From: Bin80 sp965209015
Lineage (GTDB): Bacteria > Bacteroidota > Rhodothermia > Rhodothermales > Bin80
Direction: 5' to 3'
Assembly (NCBI GenBank): GCA_965209015.1
Contig: OZ242367.1
Coordinates: 1,302,001-1,366,000, forward strand
DNA length: 64,000 nt
This document shows, one piece after another, positions 9,494 to 17,159 of this stretch. How positions within the stretch are numbered: the first letter of the stretch is position 1; the number at the start of each line of letters is the position of its first letter. The position numbers were made by a program, and so were the translations under genes. The notes under the pieces were generated by a model. The model ran no database searches. It was not told the DNA's origin and saw nothing but the letters and a program-made list of their open reading frames with translations.

Positions 9494-10069
9494 ATGACGT
9501 TTCTTCCTAATTCCATTACGGCATTCCGCATCTTGGCCACGCCTATTCTCATATATTGTGTTTTCCAGCAAACCCTCTGGTTTGCGACACTGTCCTGTAT
9601 ACTGTTCACGCTTGGAGCAATTTCGGATTTTGCGGATGGATATGTGGCTCGTGTCATCAAGCATCCAAGTCGATTGGGACGTCACCTTGACCCTGCGGCT
9701 GACAAAATTTTAGTTCTTGGGACTTTCATTTCATTAGCTTGGTTGTATCCGCAGCATATCCCATGGTGGGCGGTGCTGGTGATTGGTTTACGAGATGCAG
9801 TCGTCACCGGACTGCGCATGTGTGCGGAATCAACTGGATACTCGCTGCCGACAATTCAATTTGCTAAAATCAAGACCGTCCTACAAATGATCTTTCTCGG
9901 TTTATTTTTGTTGGTACTAATGTTACAGTACATACCAAAATTTGAGATTTTCGCCCGTGAACTGCTTGAGGGAAATCTTATTTACACGGGGATGATCATG
10001 GTCGTTATCGTCACCTGTTTAACGGGACTATCTTATATTCGGATATTTCCAAAAAATATGAGGAACTGA
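9494..10069 (+). CDS. pgsA: CDP-diacylglycerol--glycerol-3-phosphate 3-phosphatidyltransferase
   Basis: 191 residues with four or more hydrophobic helices; an inner-membrane enzyme that makes phosphatidylglycerol phosphate, the committed step to PG and cardiolipin. The CDP-alcohol phosphotransferase motif is complete: Asp45, Asp48-Gly49, Ala52-Arg53, Gly62, Asp66 and Asp70 in SDFADGYVARV...LGRHLDPAAD. The start ATG sits where the family begins (MTFLPNSITAFRI). It opens a forward run with pyrE 10 bases downstream. Other members of the superfamily (phosphatidylserine synthase) differ around the N-terminus; PgsA fits best. Confidence 0.92.
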   Translation: MTFLPNSITAFRILATPILIYCVFQQTLWFATLSCILFTLGAISDFADGYVARVIKHPSRLGRHLDPAADKILVLGTFISLAWLYPQHIPWWAVLVIGLRDAVVTGLRMCAESTGYSLPTIQFAKIKTVLQMIFLGLFLLVLMLQYIPKFEIFARELLEGNLIYTGMIMVVIVTCLTGLSYIRIFPKNMRN

Positions 10070-10079
10070 TCTGGTATTA

Positions 10080-10727
10080 ATGAATCATTCAGCGAAACCC
10101 AGTGCTATTCAGATTGCCCATGAGTTGCTTGAAATTGGCGTCATGGCAGTTACAAAGGGGAAGCCTTTTGTATGGTCATCTGGAATGTTATCCCCGTTTT
10201 ATTGTGATAATCGACGTACCCTGTCTTATCCAAAAGTTCGAAAAATACTGACAGATGCATTTCACGAGCGAGCTTCAAAGTATGAATTTGATTGTGTTGC
10301 AGGTGTCGCAACGGCAGGGATCGCACATGCAGCATGGTTAGCAGATCGCATGTCCCTACCTCTGATTTATGTACGGCCGGAGGCAAAAGGACATGGACAT
10401 CAAAACCAAATTGAAGGTCATTTACCCGAAAATAGTCGGGTGTTAATGGTAGAAGATTTGGTTGCTTCTGGACTTTCAGCACTTCAGGCCGCTGAAGCAG
10501 TGCAAAAAGCAACTGGCTTGATGCCTGTGTGCATTTTAGCAATCTTTACCTATGGACTTGATGGAGTTGCTGAATTATTTGAACAGAAGGGGACTCGGCT
10601 CGAAACTTTATGCGATTTTGATACATTTGTGAATACAGCACTTGGATCGGGGCATCTAGACATAGAGTTGTATAACATTCTTCAGGAGTGGCGTCATGAT
10701 CATCAGGCGTGGACATTAAAACATTAG
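10080..10727 (+). CDS. pyrE: Orotate phosphoribosyltransferase
   Basis: 215 residues, normal length. It joins orotate and PRPP to orotidine 5'-phosphate in pyrimidine synthesis. Visible features are the substrate end KPFVWSSGMLSPFYCDNR, the catalytic-loop segment YVRPEAKGHGHQNQIEG (the Lys-Gly-His loop) and the PRPP-binding strand VLMVEDLVASGLSALQA around residue 120-135. In the last motif many relatives read VEDLISTGGS, so this copy has lost the second glycine; the acidic pair that binds PRPP is intact. It lies 10 bases after pgsA and 9 bases before cinA; no other pyr gene is nearby. Confidence 0.93.
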   Translation: MNHSAKPSAIQIAHELLEIGVMAVTKGKPFVWSSGMLSPFYCDNRRTLSYPKVRKILTDAFHERASKYEFDCVAGVATAGIAHAAWLADRMSLPLIYVRPEAKGHGHQNQIEGHLPENSRVLMVEDLVASGLSALQAAEAVQKATGLMPVCILAIFTYGLDGVAELFEQKGTRLETLCDFDTFVNTALGSGHLDIELYNILQEWRHDHQAWTLKH

Positions 10728-10731
10728 GAGG
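10725..10731 (+). promoter_or_regulatory. Strong ribosome-binding site of cinA overlapping the pyrE stop
   Basis: TAGGAGG spans the pyrE stop codon and sits 5 bases before the GTG at 10737. It is one of the few clear Shine-Dalgarno sequences in the window and supports the GTG start and translational coupling of cinA to pyrE. Confidence 0.7.
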
Positions 10732-10736
10732 CTAGT

Positions 10737-11996
10737 GTGCAGGAGCTCACTGCGAGCATTATAACAGTTGGAGACGAACTGCTTGTGGGGCAGGTAGTGG
10801 ATACGAATGCTACCTACCTTGCTGCGGAGTTGACCAAGATAGGTGTTACGGTTTCATCCTCATTAACTGTTGGTGACAACAAGGAGTCAATCAAATCTGC
10901 GATTGAGCATGGAGTGCGCAGTTCTCAACTGACGTTAGTCACCGGAGGACTCGGTCCCACACCTGATGACCTCACCCGTGAGGCTGCAGCAGAGTTTGCT
11001 GGTACGGCCCTTGAAATTGACCCGGAAACTTTAGCACACGTCAAACGACATTTTGAATCTCTCGGCCGCACTGTACCCAATGGATCCGAGCGCGTCGCTC
11101 GGGTTCCTAGTAGTTTTGATATTCTCTCAAACTCAAAAGGCACTGCACCAGGTTTGTGGTATCAAGAATGTAGCGGAAATATTGTGATTCTCCTTCCAGG
11201 TGTCCCATATGAGATGAAGGCCATATTCTCTGATCATGTGATTCCCCGAATCAATCAGATGGAGGGGCGTGCACTGATTGCTCAACATACGCTTAAAATT
11301 GCAGGCATCGGCGAGACCGTTTTGCACGGTCAGATTGAGGAAATCTCTCATTTATTAGACCCAGAACTTAAGATTGCTTATCTCCCCGGAGTTTATGGCG
11401 TTCGGATCAGATTAACCATTCTTGGGAGTGATGCCGAGAAACGTCTCAAATCTTCGGAACAACAGATCCGACAAAAACTGGGATCAGCTGCTTTTGGTTG
11501 TGATAATGACATGATGGAAAGTGTATTGGGGGAGCTACTGTTACGTCATGGATTAACGATAGCAGTAGCTGAAAGCTGTACAGGCGGTCTCTTGCTCCAT
11601 CAGTTGACGAATGTACCAGGTGCCTCGTCCTACGTATTGGGAGGGGTTGTTTCTTATTGCAATTTCTCTAAGCAGCACCAGTTGGGTGTTTCCGCGAATA
11701 TTCTTCAAGATTTTGGTGCTGTAAGTAAATTGGTTGCTATGCAAATGGCAGAGGGAGTGCGGGTGCGGCTCAACAGTGATTTAGGATTATCTGTCACCGG
11801 AGTTGCAGGCCCCACGGGAGGAACCGAAGAAAAACCGGTTGGGTTGGTTTGGATAGGATATGCGGACGAAAAAAATGCTTGGGCGGTCCGGCATCAATTT
11901 GGACGGGATCGCGATCGAAATAAGCAGAAAAGTGCACTCGCTGCGATGAATTTAGTACGTCAGGAGTTACTGAAACGTGATAAATCAAATACTTAG
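10737..11996 (+). CDS. cinA: CinA-like protein (nicotinamide-nucleotide amidase / competence-damage protein)
   Basis: 419 residues, two domains. The N-terminal MoCF-like part (about 1-170) starts ASIITVGDELLVGQVVDTNA and holds LVTGGLGPTPDDLTREAAAEF; in related proteins it hydrolyses ADP-ribose. The C-terminal part (about 260-410) is the PncC nicotinamide-mononucleotide deamidase domain with VAESCTGGLLLHQLTNVPGASSY and SVTGVAGPTGGTEEKPVGLVW. Together they recycle pyridine nucleotides; the competence name is historical. Immediately upstream of recA, an arrangement common in bacteria (cinA-recA). GTG start chosen from the strong ribosome-binding site. Confidence 0.95.
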   Translation: MQELTASIITVGDELLVGQVVDTNATYLAAELTKIGVTVSSSLTVGDNKESIKSAIEHGVRSSQLTLVTGGLGPTPDDLTREAAAEFAGTALEIDPETLAHVKRHFESLGRTVPNGSERVARVPSSFDILSNSKGTAPGLWYQECSGNIVILLPGVPYEMKAIFSDHVIPRINQMEGRALIAQHTLKIAGIGETVLHGQIEEISHLLDPELKIAYLPGVYGVRIRLTILGSDAEKRLKSSEQQIRQKLGSAAFGCDNDMMESVLGELLLRHGLTIAVAESCTGGLLLHQLTNVPGASSYVLGGVVSYCNFSKQHQLGVSANILQDFGAVSKLVAMQMAEGVRVRLNSDLGLSVTGVAGPTGGTEEKPVGLVWIGYADEKNAWAVRHQFGRDRDRNKQKSALAAMNLVRQELLKRDKSNT

Positions 11997-12041
11997 ACCT
12001 AACTTCAAACGCAGCATCCTACTGATAAATATAAATAGATC

Positions 12042-13091
12042 ATGAGTACAAAAGAAAATCAACAGATACGGGCGCTCGGTCTTGCAATCAAAGAGATTGA
12101 GAAGCAACATGGAAAGGGCGCAATTATGCGAATGGGGGATGCTCCCCGAGTTCAAGTTGAAGCGATTTCGACTGGATCGATTGCCTTAGATGCGGCATTG
12201 GGAGTAGGTGGAATTCCACGCGGTCGTATCATAGAAATCTTTGGCCCAGAGTCCTCAGGCAAGACGACACTTGCTACCCACTGCCTTGCCGAAGCTCAGA
12301 AGCTCGGAGGACAATGTGCTTTTATTGATGCTGAACATGCATTTGATCCGTCCTATGCAGAGCAACTAGGGGTAGACATTGATCAATTGCTGATGTCGCA
12401 GCCTGATACCGGGGAACAGGCCTTAAATATCTGTGAAACCCTTGTTCGGAGTAGTGCACTTGATCTGATTATTGTGGATTCGGTGGCTGCCTTAGTTCCC
12501 GCTGCCGAGATACAGGGGGATATGGGAGACAGTCACGTTGGACTACAGGCTCGACTCATGAGCCAAGCATTGAGAAAATTGGCAGGAATCATCAATCAAT
12601 CTAATGTGGTGGTCATCTTCATTAACCAGTTACGCGAAAAAATTGGGGTTATGTTTGGAAATCCTGAGACAACACCAGGCGGGAAAGCCTTAAAGTTTTA
12701 CAGTTCCGTCCGGTTAGATATTCGTCGTATTGGTGCAATCAAAAATGCAACAGATGTGATTGGGAATCGAACGCGCGTCAAGGTGATTAAAAATAAAGTG
12801 GCCCCCCCTTTTCGCAATGCAGAATTCGATATCATCTATGGAGAGGGAATTTCGTCTGTTGGAGAGTTAGTTGACTTAGCTGTGAATATTGGTCTTATTA
12901 CGAAAAGTGGTTCATGGTATAGTTATGGAGAAATGCGTATTGGTCAGGGAAGGGATAACGCGAAGGAGTGGTTGAGGGAGAACCCCAAAGAGTATGAATC
13001 AATCAAGATTGCAGTCCGTGAACACTTGGGCTTAAACGCTTCATCCAAGCTCGTCCCCGCTGAAACTGAGAATACGAACATTACACCATGA
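12042..13091 (+). CDS. recA: Recombinase RecA
   Basis: 349 residues. ATP-dependent strand-exchange protein central to homologous recombination and the SOS response. Walker A is GPESSGKTT (68-76), Walker B region LIIVDSVAALVP, DNA-binding loop L1 around EIQGDMGDSHVGLQARLMSQAL and L2 around NQLREKIGVMFGNPETTPGG, all well conserved. C-terminal tail is short and only moderately acidic. It lies 45 bases after cinA; no recX follows. I see no SOS-box consensus upstream, but SOS operators in this phylum vary and I cannot exclude one. Confidence 0.99.
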   Translation: MSTKENQQIRALGLAIKEIEKQHGKGAIMRMGDAPRVQVEAISTGSIALDAALGVGGIPRGRIIEIFGPESSGKTTLATHCLAEAQKLGGQCAFIDAEHAFDPSYAEQLGVDIDQLLMSQPDTGEQALNICETLVRSSALDLIIVDSVAALVPAAEIQGDMGDSHVGLQARLMSQALRKLAGIINQSNVVVIFINQLREKIGVMFGNPETTPGGKALKFYSSVRLDIRRIGAIKNATDVIGNRTRVKVIKNKVAPPFRNAEFDIIYGEGISSVGELVDLAVNIGLITKSGSWYSYGEMRIGQGRDNAKEWLRENPKEYESIKIAVREHLGLNASSKLVPAETENTNITP

Positions 13092-13803
13092 CCTTAGCGT
13101 AACTCAAAAAACTGCATTGCATTTAGTACATAGGTCTCGGGAAATATGAGATACAAACTTTTACCGTAGATCGTGCTGAACTCCGATAGAAGTTGAGTCG
13201 GGAAGGCTCTCATGCATAATTTTTGAGAGGATTTCTATTCTGGGTACGGTAAGGGAGCAGGTTGTATGATATAGTTTTTTACGAGTATCCTATCTCCTTG
13301 CCTGACAGCATCTTACACTGGATATTTCCCCACAAGAAGAGATGAAAGAGGATATGATTTAGTCCTGTTTCGCTTACTTGGCTTCATTTGCCGAAGTTCT
13401 GCGTAGATCGATTTTCTCCTTCAGATCTATCAACCCGTTGACGATAATTTCTGGATACAGAGAAGATACTTCATCAGTAAATCTCAACTATCTCCACGTT
13501 CAGGTACTTGCCTGAATTCTATCCCCCGAATGTCTGAAATTTTGTTGATGCGATAGGGGGCTCTACAGATCAAAAGGGTACTTGTATATCGCTCCGTTTG
13601 GTGGGTAAATGTCTACTCAGTCATCAAATTGGGCTCGCAGGTACTGATCTAAAAAATGTTCGCATATCTCCCTGAGCCATCATATCTGAAATACAGAATC
13701 GCCATTAGGGTGTACGAACATTATTGATTACAGAAACCCAACTTTCTTTCGTCAGCACGGATACCTGGTTGGTATGATCATAAAAAATCAATCTATGGAA
13801 CAT
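13092..13803. other. Gene-poor region between recA and the MetF fusion gene
   Basis: About 710 bases with stops in all frames and no recognisable protein, tRNA or known RNA. Short hairpins occur (for example CAGGTACTTGCCTG near 13501), none followed by a T tract. It may hold regulatory sequence, a small RNA or decayed DNA; I cannot decide from sequence alone. Confidence 0.5.
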
Positions 13804-13835
13804 ATAAAGATTTGTTTATTTAAGTAAGTCTTTAT
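13804..13835 (+). promoter_or_regulatory. Inverted repeat ATAAAGA / TCTTTAT, candidate operator of the fusion gene
   Basis: The half-sites ATAAAGA (13804-13810) and TCTTTAT (13829-13835) are exact reverse complements separated by 18 bases of AT-rich sequence, and the flanks are also partly symmetric (CAT before the left arm, ATG after the right arm). The element ends 13 bases before the ATG of the ArsR-containing gene, where an autoregulatory operator would be expected. Binding is inferred. Confidence 0.45.
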
Positions 13836-13848
13836 TACATGTTTGACC

Positions 13849-15744
13849 ATGATACCTCCAAAAGTACTAACGGATGCCCTGAAAGCCGCAGGTGAGTTGA
13901 CTAGGCTACGCATTCTTGCACTATTGCGGCATGCAGATCTTGCCGTCGGGGAACTTGCACAAATTTTGGGACAAAGCCAGCCGCGCCTATCCCACCATCT
14001 CAAAACACTGACCAACGCGGGTCTTCTTGAACGGCTTCCAGAGGGATCCTGGATGTTTTATCGTATTCAGAGAAAAGGTTGGGTTGCCCAACTATTGCAG
14101 ACACTCTTTTTTGAGTTGAAAGTCAATAGCGAATTGATTGAATCTGATTTTCAGGCATTGCAGTACGTACGCCAAGACAGAGCGAAAGCAGCAGAGGCAT
14201 ACTTTTCAGAGATCGCCAGAGACTGGGATCGCCTTCGAGCACTGCACTATCCAGAGGCTGCAATTGAGTGTGCAATCCATGATTGTATCGGATCCCGCCG
14301 GTTTGAGCGGATGATTGATTTTGGGACTGGGACGGGTCGGATGCTTACGCTTCTTGCTCCGCATGTTCATGAAGCCGAGGGGCTAGATCTGTCTCACTCC
14401 ATGTTGAACGTTGCTCGAGCAAATCTCAATCGCGCTGGAATTAAAAATGCACGAGTACGACATGGCGACGTCACGAAGCCTCCATTTGAAGATGACAGTG
14501 CAGATCTAGTTATCATACACCAAGTCTTACATTATCTTGAACAACCGGAGGATGTATTAGCCGAAGCAGCACGAATTTTGGTTCCTGGGGGGCAGTTGAT
14601 CATTGTTGATTTTGCTCCACATGATTTCGAGTTTTTACGTGAAGTACAGGGACATCGTCGGCTTGGCATTTCTGAAGCCGATATGATTGATTGGGCGCAT
14701 GCGGCGGGTCTCGCCTTGAAGGCACCAAAAACATTTGCCCCACCTGCTTCACTTGATCAGGGACTGAATGTTCATATCTGGACTGCAACATTACCTGCCC
14801 ATCAATTTGGCGGCTTTTATACCAACAAGTTATCCGTAGCAGAACAGCAGTCTACTCCGGCGCCAAGCGTTTCGTTTGAATTCTTTCCACCAAAAACGGA
14901 CAAAATGAAAGCGAAGCTCTGGGAGTCGGTAGCAAAACTTACGCCTATGGCTCCTCGTTTCGTGTCTGTAACGTACGGGGCTGGAGGTTCTACAAGGGAT
15001 CGAACACAGAAAATTGTTGCTCAAATTGCACAAGATACCCCCCTACAGCCCGCAGCACATCTAACTTGTGTTGGTGCAACAAAGGAAGAAATACTTCAAA
15101 TTGCTACTGATTTTTGGCAGGCGGGAGTACGTCATTTGGTCACTCTGCGAGGGGATCCACCCGAGGGCATAGGTGCGAAATTCGAAAAACATCCTGGAGG
15201 ATTTCGTGACAGTGTAGACCTAATTCAGGGAATACGATCCTATGAAGTCATCCCAAGTGAGAGGTTTGAAATAAGCGTTTCCTGTTATCCAGAGCGACAT
15301 CCAGATAGTAGGGGATGGGATGAGGACATCGCTTTTTTGAGAGCTAAACAGGATGCCGGTGCAGATCGAGCCATAACCCAATTTTTCTTTGAACCAGAGA
15401 CCTATTTTGCATTTCTTGATCGTGTTCGCGCTGGAGGAGTGACCATGCCGATTATCCCCGGAATTATGCTGCAACCAAACTTTAAACATTTGGAACGGAT
15501 TGCAAGCCTCTGTAAAGTCAGTCTGCCGGGCTGGCTGTATGAGCTCTATGTTGGAAGCGAGGAAGATGCCAAAACATGTGAATGTATGACAGCGAATGTG
15601 GCTGCTGAACTTTGCCATAAACTATCCGAGCAGGGAGTGAATGACTTTCACTTTTACACGCTCAACCAAGCCAGTTTGGCACTGTCAACTTGTCGATTAC
15701 TCGGACTCAAGCCCAAGTCCAGACCGCTTAGCCCAACGATCTGA
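13849..15744 (+). CDS. Fusion: ArsR-type HTH + SAM-methyltransferase-like domain + 5,10-methylenetetrahydrofolate reductase (MetF)
   Basis: One uninterrupted 631-residue frame with three domains. Residues about 4-78 are a winged helix of ArsR type (LTRLRILALLRHADLAVGEL, then QPRLSHHLKTL as recognition helix). About 120-310 is a class I methyltransferase-like fold with motif I IDFGTGTGRML, acidic LDLSHS, and HQVLHYLEQPEDVL. After a 25-residue linker, about 340-625 is MetF, starting SVSFEFFPPKTDK and containing VTYGAGGSTRDRT, LRGDPP and RAITQFFFEPETY. In Proteobacteria the first two domains form the SahR-like regulator that senses S-adenosylhomocysteine and controls methionine-cycle genes, usually as a separate gene beside metF. 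Here the MetF part has no Met near its natural start, so it cannot be made alone from a canonical start. It is followed 8 bases later by the methionine synthase genes. The ATG at 13849 is preferred to the TTG at 13843. Confidence 0.93.
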   Translation: MIPPKVLTDALKAAGELTRLRILALLRHADLAVGELAQILGQSQPRLSHHLKTLTNAGLLERLPEGSWMFYRIQRKGWVAQLLQTLFFELKVNSELIESDFQALQYVRQDRAKAAEAYFSEIARDWDRLRALHYPEAAIECAIHDCIGSRRFERMIDFGTGTGRMLTLLAPHVHEAEGLDLSHSMLNVARANLNRAGIKNARVRHGDVTKPPFEDDSADLVIIHQVLHYLEQPEDVLAEAARILVPGGQLIIVDFAPHDFEFLREVQGHRRLGISEADMIDWAHAAGLALKAPKTFAPPASLDQGLNVHIWTATLPAHQFGGFYTNKLSVAEQQSTPAPSVSFEFFPPKTDKMKAKLWESVAKLTPMAPRFVSVTYGAGGSTRDRTQKIVAQIAQDTPLQPAAHLTCVGATKEEILQIATDFWQAGVRHLVTLRGDPPEGIGAKFEKHPGGFRDSVDLIQGIRSYEVIPSERFEISVSCYPERHPDSRGWDEDIAFLRAKQDAGADRAITQFFFEPETYFAFLDRVRAGGVTMPIIPGIMLQPNFKHLERIASLCKVSLPGWLYELYVGSEEDAKTCECMTANVAAELCHKLSEQGVNDFHFYTLNQASLALSTCRLLGLKPKSRPLSPTI

Positions 15745-15752
15745 ATCAAACT

Positions 15753-16829
15753 ATGGACAATCGTCAGGATCGAATCATTCAGCTCCACGAGGCAGTCAAA
15801 CAGCGAATTTTAATTCTTGACGGGTCTTGGGGAGTCATGTTCCAACGTATGGAGCTTGAAGAAGAAGATTATCGAGGCACACGTTTTTCCGGAGATAAGT
15901 ATCCAGGACAAATGAAGGGGAACAATGATATCTTATCACTTACAAGACCGGAGTATGTCACCAAACTTCATGACGCTTACTTTGCGGCCGGGGCGGATAT
16001 CTCAGAGACGAATACCTTCACAGCGACCACAATTGCACAGAGTGATTACGCGTTAGACCGTCAATCTGTGATTGATATTAACTTCGAAAGTGCAAAGCTG
16101 GCCCGCTCGTCGGCGGATAAGTGGACAGACAAAGAGCCACATAAACCGCGCTTTGCGGCTGGCTCAATTGGACCCTTGAACAAGATGCTTTCAATGAGTT
16201 CAGATGTCAATGATCCTGGTGCTCGGGAGGTCACCTTTGATCAGGTCTATCAGGCGTATCGTGAGCAAATCATCGCACTGAATCAGGGGGGAATTCACCT
16301 TTACTTGGTTGAAACGATCACGGATACGCTCAATTGTAAGGCAGCACTTAAAGCCATTATAGATCTTGAGTCAGAAGGCATGGAAAGACTTCCACTCTGG
16401 ATTTCGGGTACAATTACTGACCGGTCAGGACGTACCTTATCCGGTCAAACGATTGAAGCATTCTGGTATTCTGTACGCCATGCCAAACCTTTTGCCATTG
16501 GTGTGAATTGTGCGCTTGGCGCCGATCTCATGCGTCCGCATATCGCTACTTTATCACGCACCGCGGATACACTGGTTGCTGCATATCCGAACGCCGGATT
16601 ACCGGATGAAATGGGAATGTATACCGAGAAATCACACCAGACCGCATCCAAAGTTGTCACATGGGCTAAAGATGGAATCGTAAACATACTCGGGGGATGT
16701 TGTGGAACTACCCCCGAACATATTCAAGCCATTGCAGAGGCAGTCAAAGGCATACAGCCTCGCATTCCAGTTGAGAGTAGTAACTCACTTCGTCTTGCGG
16801 GTTTAGAACCTTTTGAACTGGTAGACTAA
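15753..16829 (+). CDS. Methionine synthase, homocysteine-binding module (split MetH, N-terminal half)
   Basis: 358 residues covering only the homocysteine S-methyltransferase (BHMT-like) barrel of MetH. It activates homocysteine thiolate on zinc; the ligands are present as Cys253 (GVNCALGADLM) and Cys316-Cys317 (GGCCGTTPEH). The N-terminus shows the expected LILDGSWGVMFQRM and ETNTFTATTIAQSDY. The folate, cobalamin and activation domains are encoded by the gene at 17160, so the two proteins must act together. This split arrangement is known in Alphaproteobacteria and in some Bacteroidota. It lies 8 bases after the MetF fusion and is surely co-transcribed. Confidence 0.92.
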   Translation: MDNRQDRIIQLHEAVKQRILILDGSWGVMFQRMELEEEDYRGTRFSGDKYPGQMKGNNDILSLTRPEYVTKLHDAYFAAGADISETNTFTATTIAQSDYALDRQSVIDINFESAKLARSSADKWTDKEPHKPRFAAGSIGPLNKMLSMSSDVNDPGAREVTFDQVYQAYREQIIALNQGGIHLYLVETITDTLNCKAALKAIIDLESEGMERLPLWISGTITDRSGRTLSGQTIEAFWYSVRHAKPFAIGVNCALGADLMRPHIATLSRTADTLVAAYPNAGLPDEMGMYTEKSHQTASKVVTWAKDGIVNILGGCCGTTPEHIQAIAEAVKGIQPRIPVESSNSLRLAGLEPFELVD

Positions 16830-16849
16830 ATCTGAATAAGGGCACATGA

Positions 16850-16861
16850 CCTACATGTAGG
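16850..16861 (+). promoter_or_regulatory. 12-base perfect palindrome between the two metH genes
   Basis: CCTACATGTAGG is a perfect palindrome 20 bases after the first metH gene and about 300 bases before the second. It could be an operator or nothing; a 12-base palindrome by itself is weak evidence. The same core ACATGT occurs at 13837-13842 just before the MetF fusion gene. Confidence 0.25.
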
Positions 16862-17007
16862 GTTTCATATTTCCTAGGTTAACTTAACAAGGAATATCAT
16901 CTGGAAAGTGTATCCAAGTGGGAGCCCATTTTAAAGAAGTATGTGGCAATGCATGGGGTTGAGAGTTAGAGTGAGTAAATTTTAGATCGTCAAGTTAGAT
17001 AGATCGA

Positions 17008-17145
17008 ATGGCCGTTCAGAGATTTTGTGCAGAAGGCATACAAAAATTAATAGAAAATCTATGCTCTGCAAAAGAGTATGATCTCCCATTGGACGCCAAA
17101 CATATGATCTATGGGGATACAGAAGAAACCATTTTGGACAGGTAA
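17008..17145 (+). CDS. Possible 45-residue small ORF before the second metH gene
   Basis: ATG at 17008 to TAA at 17143-17145 encodes a polar, soluble-looking peptide starting MAVQRFCAEGIQK and ending TEETILDR. It ends 14 bases before the methionine synthase ATG. No Shine-Dalgarno sequence and no family that I recognise. It could be a leader peptide, a short gene or chance; it is too short to judge by composition. Confidence 0.2.
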   Translation: MAVQRFCAEGIQKLIENLCSAKEYDLPLDAKHMIYGDTEETILDR

Positions 17146-17159
17146 GGATAAGGAAATAA

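Noticed and set aside
16830..17159. Cobalamin riboswitch before metH
   Set aside because: The conserved GCCACTG-type core and peripheral stems could not be found.
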